Both the position numbers and the translations under genes were made by a program. A stretch of DNA of 44,522 bases from an uncultured Ignavibacteriota bacterium (GTDB taxonomy: Bacteria > Bacteroidota > Ignavibacteria > UBA10030 > UBA8401), in the NCBI GenBank assembly GCA_903958625.1, contig CAJBTU010000328.1:1-44522 (forward strand), read 5' to 3'. This document shows, piece by piece, positions 25,365 to 34,060 of this stretch (its first letter is position 1; the number at the start of each line of letters is the position of its first letter). A model generated the notes under the pieces. That model was not told where the DNA came from and did no database searches. It saw only the letters and a list, made by a program, of their open reading frames with translations.

Positions 25365-27140
25365 ATGCGCTACCTTTTGAGAACAATATTTCACACCATT
25401 CCATTGAGGCAATTCATGAAAGCTCCGGTCAAACTTTTTGATGTTCCGGCAATAACTTCACTTCAAGACATGATCATTCAGTCGGCGAACAGGTACGGCG
25501 ACAAACTCGCCCTTGAAGATCTGAATGATACACCGATCCCCCGGCTGACATATAGCGCATTGTTGAAGCATATCCTGAAATTCGGTTCTGCATTGAAAGC
25601 TTTGGGCGTAAAAGAACGAAGTCACATAGCGGTGATCGGCGAAAATCGGGTCCAATGGGCCCTCAGTTATTTAACGATGTCGTGTTTTAATTACGTTGTT
25701 GTGCCGATCGACAGGAACCTGAATCAAAACGAGATCCTGAACGTCATCCACGAATCCGACGCCGAAGCGGTCATCTTCACATCGCAATACGAACAGATCT
25801 TCATTGAGTCGCACTCATCGCTGCACAAAGTAAAACAGTACATCTCCATGGATCCGATATCATACGGACATAATTTTTCTTCAATGGCAGAACTGATCAG
25901 AACGTCACACGGCTGCTCCACCGATGAACTTCCGAAGATCGATCCGAAAGAAATGGCCGCCGTTATTTTCACCTCCGGAACGCTCGGCAGGGCAAAAGGC
26001 GTAATGCTTTCGCAGAACAATATCTCGTCGAATTTAATGGCAATGCTCAGTCTGTTTATGATGTACCCAAGCGACCGGTTTCTATCCGTTCTGCCGATGC
26101 ACCATACCTATGAATGCAACTGCGGATTGCTCTGCCCGCTGTATGCCGGCTCATCGATCCATTTTGCCCGTTCCCTGAAAACCGTCGTTGACGATCTGCA
26201 GCGGGTGCGCGCAACAATTCTGCTCGGCGTGCCGCTGTTGTACGATAAAATGTTCAAACGGATCCACAAAGGAATTCAGGAGAAAAAAACCGTTGCGAAA
26301 GTATTGAGCCCATTGATCAAACTCACCGATATCATGCAGAATGTCGGCTGGAAGAATGCAAAAAAATCTATCTTCAAGGATCTCCACCACAAGTTCGGCG
26401 GATCGATCCGGTTCTTCATTGCCGGCGGAGCCGCACCGGATCCTCTCGTAGCGAAAGGCCTGCGTGATCTTGGATTTAATTTCATTCAGGGTTACGGACT
26501 GACAGAAACATCGCCGATCCTTGCCTTGAACTCACCGTTCAAACTAAAAGATGATGCTGCCGGGATTCCGCTGCCGGGAACGGAGATACGCATCAACGAA
26601 CCGGACAAAGAAGGGATTGGCGAGGTCTACGGAAAAGGTCCGAATGTGATGCTGGGATATTACAAAAATCCGAAAGCGACGGCGGACGTCTTTCAGGATG
26701 GTTGGTTCAAAACGGGTGATCTGGGTTATTTTGACGATGACGGTTTTCTTCATATCAGCGGACGGAAAAAGAACGTGATCATTTCCAAATCGGGAAAGAA
26801 TGTCTTTCCGGAAGAGATCGAAGACGTGCTGAACCGAAGTCCGTTCATTCTGGAATCGCTCGTTTACGGGGCAGAAGATGCAAAGCAGGATGAGGTCATC
26901 GCCGCGCAGGTCGTTGTCGATGCGGAAGCGTTCATCGAACTGGCGGAATCGTCAGGAAAAGAAATCACGAAGGAGTTCCTGCACCAGATCATTGCCGATG
27001 AAGTTTCAAAAGTGAACAAACAGCTCAGCAGTTATAAACAGATCCGGAAGTTCGTCATCCGAGACCAGGAGTTCCAGAAAACAACAACGCAAAAGATCAA
27101 ACGTTTTGCGAACCTTGCGCCCCAACCGGTGGAAGAATAA
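25365..27140 (+). CDS. Long-chain acyl-CoA synthetase (AMP-forming)
   Basis: The enzyme activates a carboxylic acid with ATP and joins it to CoA. The ANL-family motifs are in order in 591 residues: phosphate loop 'AVIFTSGTLGRAKGVMLS' (consensus TSGTTGxPKG, here with Leu and Ala substitutions), 'LPMHHTYE', 'IQGYGLTETSPILA', 'GWFKTGDLGYFDDDGFLHISGRKKN' split around the hinge, and the C-terminal catalytic lysine in 'TTTQKIKR'. The length and the 'GRKKNVIISKSGKNVFPEEIE' segment fit the long-chain fatty acid ligase group. It is a single-gene unit with its own strong ribosome site and a terminator right after the stop. The acyl substrate is inferred from family only. Confidence 0.92.
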   Translation: MRYLLRTIFHTIPLRQFMKAPVKLFDVPAITSLQDMIIQSANRYGDKLALEDLNDTPIPRLTYSALLKHILKFGSALKALGVKERSHIAVIGENRVQWALSYLTMSCFNYVVVPIDRNLNQNEILNVIHESDAEAVIFTSQYEQIFIESHSSLHKVKQYISMDPISYGHNFSSMAELIRTSHGCSTDELPKIDPKEMAAVIFTSGTLGRAKGVMLSQNNISSNLMAMLSLFMMYPSDRFLSVLPMHHTYECNCGLLCPLYAGSSIHFARSLKTVVDDLQRVRATILLGVPLLYDKMFKRIHKGIQEKKTVAKVLSPLIKLTDIMQNVGWKNAKKSIFKDLHHKFGGSIRFFIAGGAAPDPLVAKGLRDLGFNFIQGYGLTETSPILALNSPFKLKDDAAGIPLPGTEIRINEPDKEGIGEVYGKGPNVMLGYYKNPKATADVFQDGWFKTGDLGYFDDDGFLHISGRKKNVIISKSGKNVFPEEIEDVLNRSPFILESLVYGAEDAKQDEVIAAQVVVDAEAFIELAESSGKEITKEFLHQIIADEVSKVNKQLSSYKQIRKFVIRDQEFQKTTTQKIKRFANLAPQPVEE

Positions 27141-27143
27141 TTC

Positions 27144-27170
27144 AAACGCCGACCTCTGGTCGGCGTTTTT
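27144..27170. terminator. Terminator between convergent genes
   Basis: AAACGCCGAC and GTCGGCGTTT form a perfect 10-bp stem around CTCTG, followed by TT, 3 nt after the ligase stop. The A-rich 5' flank lets it also serve the convergent acetyltransferase gene. Confidence 0.9.
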
Positions 27171-27213
27171 GTTTACAAAAAATCTGTGCGGCAATGTGCC
27201 GTGATATGCTGGT

Positions 27214-27765
27214 TTAATCCCTCAGCCACGCCATAAAGATATCATCCTCAAATCCGCCCTTAACACTCCGGATCCTTTTTTCCAGGCGTCCCTCACGTTT
27301 AAATCCGAGCGACTCGTAGAAACGAAGGGCCCGTTCGTTGCTTTCCCTGGCAATTAGTTCTATCCGCAGTATATCAGGACATTTTGTGATGACCTCATTC
27401 AGCAATTCCGTAAAGAGCAGTTTCCCAATCCCCTTACCCTGATATTCAGGGTCGACGGCTATGGTCAGATCGCCCAGCACATGCGCAAATGTTGCCACGC
27501 CGTTCCGGTAGCAATGCACTTCGCCGATGATCCGGCCGGCGCTGTGTGATGACGCAACAAGTTCGATCCCGTCCGAAATGCTTTTTGAAACAAAATGTTC
27601 TACATGCTCGCGCGTGATCTCCGGAACGGTCCGTGCTAGTCCGCCTTCAATTTCCGCTACGCGTAGGTATAGTTCTTCGATGGAAGGAATGTCATTAACG
27701 AACGACCTGCGGATAAGAATATTGTCCATCGTCTTTAAAATATCATCAGCGCGGACATTCTGCAT
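27214..27765 (-). CDS. GNAT-family N-acetyltransferase
   Basis: A 183-residue acetyl-CoA-dependent transferase. The acetyl-CoA loop 'VDPEYQGKGIGKLLFTELL' (motif A) and 'RFYESLGFKREGRLEKRI' (motif B) are intact; the C-terminal 'FEDDIFMAWL' recalls phosphinothricin/RimI-like and spermidine-type GNATs. The substrate is not predictable. The ATG at 27765 gives a 12-residue leader; ATG 27729 ('MDNILIRRSF') starts right at the domain and may be the true start. It lies 36 nt after the hybrid histidine kinase gene on the same strand and is probably cotranscribed with it. Confidence 0.88.
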   Translation of the reverse strand: MQNVRADDILKTMDNILIRRSFVNDIPSIEELYLRVAEIEGGLARTVPEITREHVEHFVSKSISDGIELVASSHSAGRIIGEVHCYRNGVATFAHVLGDLTIAVDPEYQGKGIGKLLFTELLNEVITKCPDILRIELIARESNERALRFYESLGFKREGRLEKRIRSVKGGFEDDIFMAWLRD

Positions 27766-27801
27766 TTTTTGCAGAGAAGCCGCGCCGATGGTAAAAATAG
27801 T

Positions 27802-30237
27802 CTAATGCTTCTTTCCCTCGATCGCTGCAATCTCGTTCAGCAGATCACGTTTTGTAAATCCCGATTTCTTCATCAGCGAAACCACGAATCCTTCCAGCTG
27901 TTCGCGGGTCTCATCATCGATCTCCATGGAGGTCATGATCATCACCGGAATTGTATATGTTGCCGAACTATGTTTCAATTGATAGGCAACGCTGAAGCCG
28001 GACATTTCCGGCATTACAAGGTCCAGAATAATCAGGTCCGGTTTTTCCTTTTCTGCCAGCACAAGTCCATCTTTGCCGTTATGCGCTTTGATCACCGTGC
28101 AGCCTTCAGCTTCCAGAATTATCTGGACAAGATCGGTAACCGACCGGTCATCGTCGATCACGAGAATCTTCGCAGAATTCTGCGCACTTCTTCCCTCCAC
28201 TTTTTTCACTGCAGCGATCAGATCATCTTTCTGCACCGGCTTCACAAAATATTCCACTGCGCCGAGACCAAACCCGACATTCCGTTCATCCACCATGGAG
28301 ATGATGATCACGGGAATCTCCCGGCAGAGCGGATGATCCTTCAGTTCCCGCAGCACCTGCCAGCCATCCTTCACCGGTATCAAAATATCGAGCGTGATCA
28401 CATCGGGTTTCCATAATTTCGCTTTTTCCAGCGCTTCTACTCCGTTCGTCGCTATCTCTACCATATAACCGGATTCCGTCAGATACGTGTGAAGCAGCGT
28501 GCGGGCATGCGGTTTATCTTCAACGATCAGCACCCTCTTTTGACGGCTACCGTCTGTGGTTTCCGAGATCTTTTTAAACACCTTCTCTGCCTCGTTCTCT
28601 ACCTGAACCATCATCGGAATTCGGGCAATGAATGTGCTTCCTTCACCGTATTCGCTCACAACAAACAGCGAACCGCCGTGCAGTTCCGTCAGTTTCTTGG
28701 TGATGGCAAGTCCAAGACCTGTTCCTTCGGTCTTCTTCGATCCCTGATCGGTCTGCTGGAACGGCTGGAACAATGATGTGATCTCTTCTTTGCGGATACC
28801 GACACCGAAATCCTGGACGGAAAATTCGATTTCGTTCTGCCTCCGTTTAGCAGAGATGATTACCTTCCCTTCTCCATGGCTGAACTTTATCGCATTCGTC
28901 ACAAGATTCAGCAGTATCTGTTTCATCCGCACGCCGTCTGCAATAATATCATCCAGTTCGCCATCCATGGATATCTCTAAAGAGATCTTCTTGGCTTCTA
29001 GCTGCGGCTGCACAACGTGCCTTACGCTGTCAAAAAGAGTGCGGATACCGACAGGAGCAAACCGGAGGTCCATTTTCCCGGCTTCGATCTTCGAAAGGTC
29101 CAAAATATCGTTGATAAGGTGGAGCAAATGTGTTCCGCTTGATTTGATCGCAGAGTTAAACTGTACCAGCGAATCGTGCTTTATTGCCGAGCCTTCTTCG
29201 GTGATCAGATCCGAAAATCCGATGATGGAGTTGAGCGGAGAGCGGAGTTCATGACTGAAAAAAGCCAAAAATCGTTTCAATTTTTCATGCGCTTCCATCG
29301 TTTGCGCACGCTGGATCTCAAGATCCACATTCTTTACGCGCAATTCATCGATCAAACCGCGGCGACTGACACCGACGGTAATCTCGCTTGCCAAAAGCGA
29401 AAGGAACGACAGTTCCTTCTCAACAAGTTCGCGCGAACTCTGGAGAAGGATCTCCAGCACGCCAAGTTTCTCTTTTTCAATACGAAGCGGAAGGGAGATG
29501 AGCGTTGTTACGGTCGAAGTGATCACCATTTCCGGTGCGAACGAGAACAATACGCTGCGCGCAAGATCGGTCGTAACTATCTTGTTCCCGGTGGAGAATG
29601 CCTCGATGCTGGAAAAGTTGGAATTGTTGGCAATCGAGAGTGCATAGATATTCTTCTGCAGATCGGTCAGCGGTAATTCCGGCGCCAGCAGTATCAATTG
29701 TTCGTCCGCCGGACGATGAAAATAGAGCAGAACATTCTGAGGAGGCAGTTCGTATCTTTTTGCGATCACACGGACCACTTCGGAACAGAGATCCTCCAAT
29801 TGACTTGCGGTATTGATCGCGTGAGAGATATCGAGTAGCGTCTCACGCTGGCGTTCTTCGATCTTCCGTTCGGTGATATCCGTTAGAAAAACGGACAAGC
29901 CGTTTTCATTTGGATAGATCCGGAAATCATACCACTTTTCCATTGTGAGATCTTTGGTATGATTTGTGGCGGTCTGGAAGGTGTTCGTTTCGATCGCAAG
30001 TTTGTATTTGATCCCGACATCGTGTTTTTCAAGGTTCGGAAAGATCTCGAAGATATTCTTTCCGATCACGTCGTTGCGTTTCCAATACGTTCCCTCTTCC
30101 GCCGCTTTGTTCCAATACGTGATGTTGAAATTTTTATCCAGAGCGAAAAATCCGCCGGAGATGCTTTCAAGTATTTCTTGTGAATTGAGATTGGGATGGG
30201 ACATGCTGTAATGGGAAAAGTAAGATACCGGAAACAT
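27802..30237 (-). CDS. Soluble hybrid histidine kinase PAS-GAF-HisKA-HATPase-REC-REC
   Basis: An 811-residue cytoplasmic signalling protein without membrane helices. Order: PAS (about 20-125, 'GGFFALDKNFNITYWNKAAE'), GAF-like (130-295), phosphoacceptor helix with H329 in 'FFSHELRSPLNSIIGFSDL', ATPase domain ('NLVTNAIKFS', 'DFGVGIRKEE', 'GTGLGLAITKKL'), first receiver with D617 ('ITLDILIPVKDG') and second receiver with D739 ('IILDLVMPEMSG'). Two C-terminal receivers suggest an internal phosphorelay or cross-talk; no output or Hpt domain is present. ATG 30204 ('MSHPNLNSQE') is a credible alternative start 11 residues in. The GNAT gene follows at 36 nt. The input signal is unknown. Confidence 0.94.
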   Translation of the reverse strand: MFPVSYFSHYSMSHPNLNSQEILESISGGFFALDKNFNITYWNKAAEEGTYWKRNDVIGKNIFEIFPNLEKHDVGIKYKLAIETNTFQTATNHTKDLTMEKWYDFRIYPNENGLSVFLTDITERKIEERQRETLLDISHAINTASQLEDLCSEVVRVIAKRYELPPQNVLLYFHRPADEQLILLAPELPLTDLQKNIYALSIANNSNFSSIEAFSTGNKIVTTDLARSVLFSFAPEMVITSTVTTLISLPLRIEKEKLGVLEILLQSSRELVEKELSFLSLLASEITVGVSRRGLIDELRVKNVDLEIQRAQTMEAHEKLKRFLAFFSHELRSPLNSIIGFSDLITEEGSAIKHDSLVQFNSAIKSSGTHLLHLINDILDLSKIEAGKMDLRFAPVGIRTLFDSVRHVVQPQLEAKKISLEISMDGELDDIIADGVRMKQILLNLVTNAIKFSHGEGKVIISAKRRQNEIEFSVQDFGVGIRKEEITSLFQPFQQTDQGSKKTEGTGLGLAITKKLTELHGGSLFVVSEYGEGSTFIARIPMMVQVENEAEKVFKKISETTDGSRQKRVLIVEDKPHARTLLHTYLTESGYMVEIATNGVEALEKAKLWKPDVITLDILIPVKDGWQVLRELKDHPLCREIPVIIISMVDERNVGFGLGAVEYFVKPVQKDDLIAAVKKVEGRSAQNSAKILVIDDDRSVTDLVQIILEAEGCTVIKAHNGKDGLVLAEKEKPDLIILDLVMPEMSGFSVAYQLKHSSATYTIPVMIMTSMEIDDETREQLEGFVVSLMKKSGFTKRDLLNEIAAIEGKKH

Positions 30238-30324
30238 GATACTGGAATTTCCACTATCATGTTTCAGTATGGGATAATTAAAGACTCATTGTGCTGTTTT
30301 TTTCTTCCGTAACTTGATTCAACC

Positions 30325-30582
30325 TCATCGATTCAAGTGCGGAGGTTGAAATCCGCGGTATGTATCGAACTGTGAATCGTAAAAAACAAGATTAAAATTG
30401 CTGTCGCGTAATGTTCCGCCCGATGGATACAGATAGAATTCCGAAAGGTCCTCTGTTCTTGTCTTGGCAAGCAAACCGCCGGCCGTATAGAATTTTACCG
30501 TATAAAATCCCTGCGTGAACGGCGCTGTCTTCAATTGGCAGTGGAGATTCGCTTCAGTGAAAATGAAGATATCGTCGTTCAT
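30325..30582 (-). CDS. Small hypothetical protein coupled to GroES-like gene
   Basis: An 85-residue protein that I do not recognise. Its ATG at 30582 overlaps the stop of the GroES-like gene as ATGA, the main reason to believe it is real. It has no signal peptide and looks like a small beta-rich domain ('GFYTVKFYTAGGLLAKTRTE', 'NFNLVFYDSQFDTYRGF'). Confidence 0.65.
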   Translation of the reverse strand: MNDDIFIFTEANLHCQLKTAPFTQGFYTVKFYTAGGLLAKTRTEDLSEFYLYPSGGTLRDSNFNLVFYDSQFDTYRGFQPPHLNR

Positions 30583-30977
30583 CCTCTCGCCGGCCCTATT
30601 CCCAGATCAGCAAGGGTGTCCGGACGCAGCAGCATCAGCAGATGCGATTGCTGAACGATCAAATATTGTTTCCCTTCGAATTCAATTTCGATCGCCGCAT
30701 CACGGAGAAACAACGCATAATCTCCCTCTTCCGCCTGCAACGGAATATATTTGACGGGATCCTTCGGCGCCGACCACGATTCCTGATCCATAAAATTCGG
30801 ATTGACCACCGGATACCCCGGACCCGCCTTGATGATATATCCCGCCTGCACTTTATCCTTTTCCTTCACACCGGGCGGAAGGTAGAGCCCGTGAGGTGTC
30901 TTTTCCTGTCCTTGATCAGGTTCGATCAGTATCCGGTCACCGACAAGGAATATTTTTTTCTTTAACGAAAGTGTCAT
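30579..30977 (-). CDS. GroES-like (Cpn10 fold) protein
   Basis: From ATG 30977 the protein is 132 residues. It follows the co-chaperonin pattern: 'FLVGDRILIEPDQG' at the N-terminus, then 'HGLYLPPGVKEKDKVQAGYI' (mobile-loop position), 'IKAGPGYPV', and a terminal 'YALFLRDAAIEIEFEGKQYL'. It is longer than typical GroES (about 95) owing to an insert around 'PVVNPNFMDQESWSAPKD', and no groEL is adjacent. It is therefore a divergent paralog whose partner is uncertain. The ORF track's longer version begins at a TTG. It overlaps the 85-residue gene downstream. Confidence 0.75.
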   Translation of the reverse strand: MTLSLKKKIFLVGDRILIEPDQGQEKTPHGLYLPPGVKEKDKVQAGYIIKAGPGYPVVNPNFMDQESWSAPKDPVKYIPLQAEEGDYALFLRDAAIEIEFEGKQYLIVQQSHLLMLLRPDTLADLGIGPARG

Positions 30978-31123
30978 ACTGTTTGTGCACAAATATACGA
31001 AGTTTTTCTCTTTCTCCAACGACGAGCATTTATCATTTCTTAGAAAAGATACCGGTTGGACGCACCACGGCCCAACGCGGCTTGAATGTTACATCGGTTG
31101 AAAAAAGGAGAGAAAACCGGGGA

Positions 31124-32422
31124 TCACATTTGCAGTGTATGCATCTCCACGCCGACCGTTTTCAAAAATTCAAACGGCAATTCCCCTCCGGCAAAAATGA
31201 AGACGTAATCGTTAGGAATTTCGTTCTCTCCCCCGGGTGTGGAAAGGATAACGGAATTTTCCCGTATCTCCTTCACATCGGAACTGAAGATCACCGTGAG
31301 TTTTTTGTTCCGGGTGTATTCCTCGATATGCTGTTTATTGCGTTCTTTTATGCGGGTAAATTCCTCTTTCCGGTACGACAGCGTCACCGTGTTCCCTTTT
31401 TGAATAGCAAGACCAACGGCCGCTTCAATGGCTGAATCGCCTCCTCCTACCACCAGCAGATTGTTGTTGTTGAATTGCGACGCATCGATAAGTTTGTACA
31501 TCGCTTTCGACAATTCTTCTCCCGGCACGTTCAACTTCCGCGGGGTTCCGCGCCGTCCGAGGCCCAGCACAACCCTCGCCGCCGTCATCTTCCGCTGAGA
31601 CGTTGTCAGAATAAAATGACCGTTTGCTTTTTCCACCGAGAGGACCTTTTCGTTGATGGAGATGTTCAGGGAAGCGTGAGCGATAATCTTTTGCCACACT
31701 TCAAGCAGTGCTTCCTTTTTTACTTCCGTTAACTTCAACTTACCCCACAACGGCAATTCTACGGGAGATGTCATCACAACTTTTGCGCGCGGAAAATGCA
31801 GGATTGCGCCTCCTATATCGCTTTGCTCAATAATAATGGATTTCAGATTCAACGATTTCGCCATCAAGCCCGACGCCAAACCGGACGGACCAGCACCGAC
31901 GACAACAATATCATAATCGGCATTATGGGGAGATAATTTTGACGCGATATATTCTACGGCAGCCTTTCCTTGCGTAACCGCATTTTTAATCAAACCGATG
32001 CCGCCAAGTTCACCCACAATGAATACCCCGGGCACGCTTGTTTCATAATGTTCGTCGAGAACCGGAACACCGGCGCTGCGGCTTGGTTTTGCCGGAAGAA
32101 GCTCAATGGCACCGACCGGACAGGCATCGGCACATAATCCGTGTCCGACACATTTCGCTCCGTGTATCAGCGCCGCCTTCATATCAATGAGGGCGATGAC
32201 ATCACCTTCCGGACAAGCACCGACACAACCTCCGCATCCCAAACAATTGGTAATGTCAATATGCGGGTGCATTGTTGTTGCTTCGTGCAAACCGGTCACT
32301 TTCAGTTCCTGGAATTTTTTCCGCGCTTTCGCTTCCTTTTTTTTCACACTCCGTACATACGGAATGACGGTGATCGAAATCAGGAGCGTTGTAACAACCA
32401 GTGTAATAAGGGTTTCATTCAT
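31124..32422 (-). CDS. Membrane-anchored ferredoxin-FAD/NAD(P) oxidoreductase
   Basis: A 432-residue redox protein, last gene of the cytochrome operon. It has an N-terminal membrane helix ('LITLVVTTLLISITVIPYV') followed by a Lys/Arg-rich stretch, so the rest should be cytoplasmic. Then comes a ferredoxin-like domain with C60-C63-C66-C70 and C91-H94-C97-C101, where the second cysteine of the second motif is replaced by His. A thioredoxin-reductase-like module follows with FAD motif 'VVVGAGPSGLASGL' and NAD(P) motif 'LLVVGGGDSAIEAAVGLA', but without the redox-active CxxC of true thioredoxin reductases. I infer electron exchange between NAD(P)H or ferredoxin and the membrane chain. Its ATG is 6 nt after the barrel gene stop. 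Confidence 0.9.
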   Translation of the reverse strand: MNETLITLVVTTLLISITVIPYVRSVKKKEAKARKKFQELKVTGLHEATTMHPHIDITNCLGCGGCVGACPEGDVIALIDMKAALIHGAKCVGHGLCADACPVGAIELLPAKPSRSAGVPVLDEHYETSVPGVFIVGELGGIGLIKNAVTQGKAAVEYIASKLSPHNADYDIVVVGAGPSGLASGLMAKSLNLKSIIIEQSDIGGAILHFPRAKVVMTSPVELPLWGKLKLTEVKKEALLEVWQKIIAHASLNISINEKVLSVEKANGHFILTTSQRKMTAARVVLGLGRRGTPRKLNVPGEELSKAMYKLIDASQFNNNNLLVVGGGDSAIEAAVGLAIQKGNTVTLSYRKEEFTRIKERNKQHIEEYTRNKKLTVIFSSDVKEIRENSVILSTPGGENEIPNDYVFIFAGGELPFEFLKTVGVEMHTLQM

Positions 32423-32428
32423 AATGTT

Positions 32429-34054
32429 TTAAAATCGCATTCCGATTTCAGCAAAGACCCTGTAACTATTCATTGTAGTATCAAAAACACCGTCCATGGA
32501 AAGAGACGTATACCACATTTTCGAAAGACGGTAATAGAGATTGGCCGTTGCTGTTTGAGTTGTATACGTCTGCTTCAGGGAAACAATAGTGTATTGATAG
32601 TAATCGTAGCGCAGTGAGACCGACAGGGCATAAAAGAATGTCCGGTCGAAATCGACTGTATAATTATTCCCTTCCGAAAATTCACCGACAATGCGTGCAT
32701 AGCGGACGCCTGCATTGACATCCGAATTCAGGATATCGCTCATCCGCAGTGATGTACCCAAATTATACGCATCACGCGTATTTCCGCTGCGCGTGCGGTA
32801 CGTTCCATTGGTGGAGAGCGTAATGAAATACGGAAGTCGGAACGTGACGCTTCCGCGAAAACCCTGCAGGATATTCTTATCGAACAGTGTATCCGAGATG
32901 GTTTTCATGGATTCAAAAAGATACACGCTCCGCGATGCGTCGTACCCGATGCTTGTGGTAAGCCATTGCACGGGATAATAATTGACCGTGAAGAATGTGT
33001 TGGACAATCTTAATGCCCCTGTCCGCACTCCGTTCGTGATATCGTTCAGTTCAAGTTCCGTACTTTCGTACAAAGAAAGTTCGGGACCAAGTGACAATGA
33101 ATTTTGCAGATAGATGAATTCCCGGTCGAGTCTGGAACTGACCATCTGGCGTCCATAGGCGATCGTTCCATCAAACTGATGGAAGAAATCGATTCCCTGC
33201 CGGTAGTTCAGGAAGAACGATGCTTTGGTATCATTGGTATTTACCGAAAGAGAACGGTTGGAAACCTGCGCACCGCCCAGCACACCGGCAGTGAAATTAT
33301 CATACCGGTAGAACATCTGGAAACCGTCAAACGTCCCCATTCCGCCGACATAGCGGGATGTCATCCTGCCGAAACCATAACCATAGTCGGACCCGGCAAC
33401 ATCCCGCTGGACAGTGAATTCATAGATGCGATGATTCAATCCCGACGAACTTCCGTACATTGCATAGGCTTGTTTTGATTCGTAATAACTCCTGTCATAG
33501 AAGGAAAGCATCGCCCCTGTGCCGAAGAGATTCTGCACATCCAATCGAAGCACCGTTGAGGGCTGACTGACATTAAAACGTGAATTTTCTGCCGTGATGG
33601 AATTGTATTGTACACCGACCCTTCCGGAAACGATGTTCTCCGTGCTCTGAACAATAACCACCGCCGGTATTTTCATGGATGCTCCGGAAGAATCACGCTT
33701 AACCGAGGCGGCCGTATCCGTTTTTGCTTGTTCATTACCCGCTATGGTTTCAACAATCTCTTTTACGATCACCGCTTCATTCCCTACGGAAAATGGCGAT
33801 TTCTGTGAAACGATCTGAGCGGCGCTGGAACGACGCGAAACGGCGGTAACGGCCACAGAACCAATCTCTTTTCCTGCATTGTAAATTTTCAACGTATCTC
33901 CCACCTCAATGCGGCGTTCTCTTCCGGCATCAATATACACAACCGATGATGCGACATAGGAAATCGCAAAGCGAAGTTCTTTTTTTGTTTGGCTATTGCC
34001 AAAGGCCGCAAACAACGATGTAAATAAAATTATGGTAAGGAAAATCTTTCTCAT
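32429..34054 (-). CDS. Outer-membrane beta-barrel protein of the cytochrome operon
   Basis: A 541-residue exported protein: signal peptide ('KIFLTIILFTSLFAAFGNSQ'), a ~70-residue small beta domain that resembles a FlgT-C/SH3-like fold ('VVYIDAGRERRIEVGDTLKI'), a low-complexity linker, and about 390 residues of alternating amphipathic strands with tyrosine/aromatic girdles ('SLRYDYYQYTIVSLKQTYTT'), ending '...YRVFAEIGMRF' with a C-terminal Phe. Its length allows perhaps 16-20 strands, smaller than MtrB-type porins of known porin-cytochrome conduits. It lies between the 10-heme cytochrome (6 nt gap) and the oxidoreductase (6 nt gap). A conduit role is inferred from context only. Confidence 0.85.
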   Translation of the reverse strand: MRKIFLTIILFTSLFAAFGNSQTKKELRFAISYVASSVVYIDAGRERRIEVGDTLKIYNAGKEIGSVAVTAVSRRSSAAQIVSQKSPFSVGNEAVIVKEIVETIAGNEQAKTDTAASVKRDSSGASMKIPAVVIVQSTENIVSGRVGVQYNSITAENSRFNVSQPSTVLRLDVQNLFGTGAMLSFYDRSYYESKQAYAMYGSSSGLNHRIYEFTVQRDVAGSDYGYGFGRMTSRYVGGMGTFDGFQMFYRYDNFTAGVLGGAQVSNRSLSVNTNDTKASFFLNYRQGIDFFHQFDGTIAYGRQMVSSRLDREFIYLQNSLSLGPELSLYESTELELNDITNGVRTGALRLSNTFFTVNYYPVQWLTTSIGYDASRSVYLFESMKTISDTLFDKNILQGFRGSVTFRLPYFITLSTNGTYRTRSGNTRDAYNLGTSLRMSDILNSDVNAGVRYARIVGEFSEGNNYTVDFDRTFFYALSVSLRYDYYQYTIVSLKQTYTTQTATANLYYRLSKMWYTSLSMDGVFDTTMNSYRVFAEIGMRF

Positions 34055-34060
34055 TGTATT

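Noticed and set aside
27769-28416. 215-aa plus-strand ORF and several others up to 29676
   Set aside because: Antisense shadows of the hybrid kinase gene, which has complete catalytic motifs on the other strand.
31020-31123. Possible terminator between the oxidoreductase and the GroES-like gene
   Set aside because: Only short imperfect GTTGG/CCAAC arms without a clear U tract; not strong enough to call.
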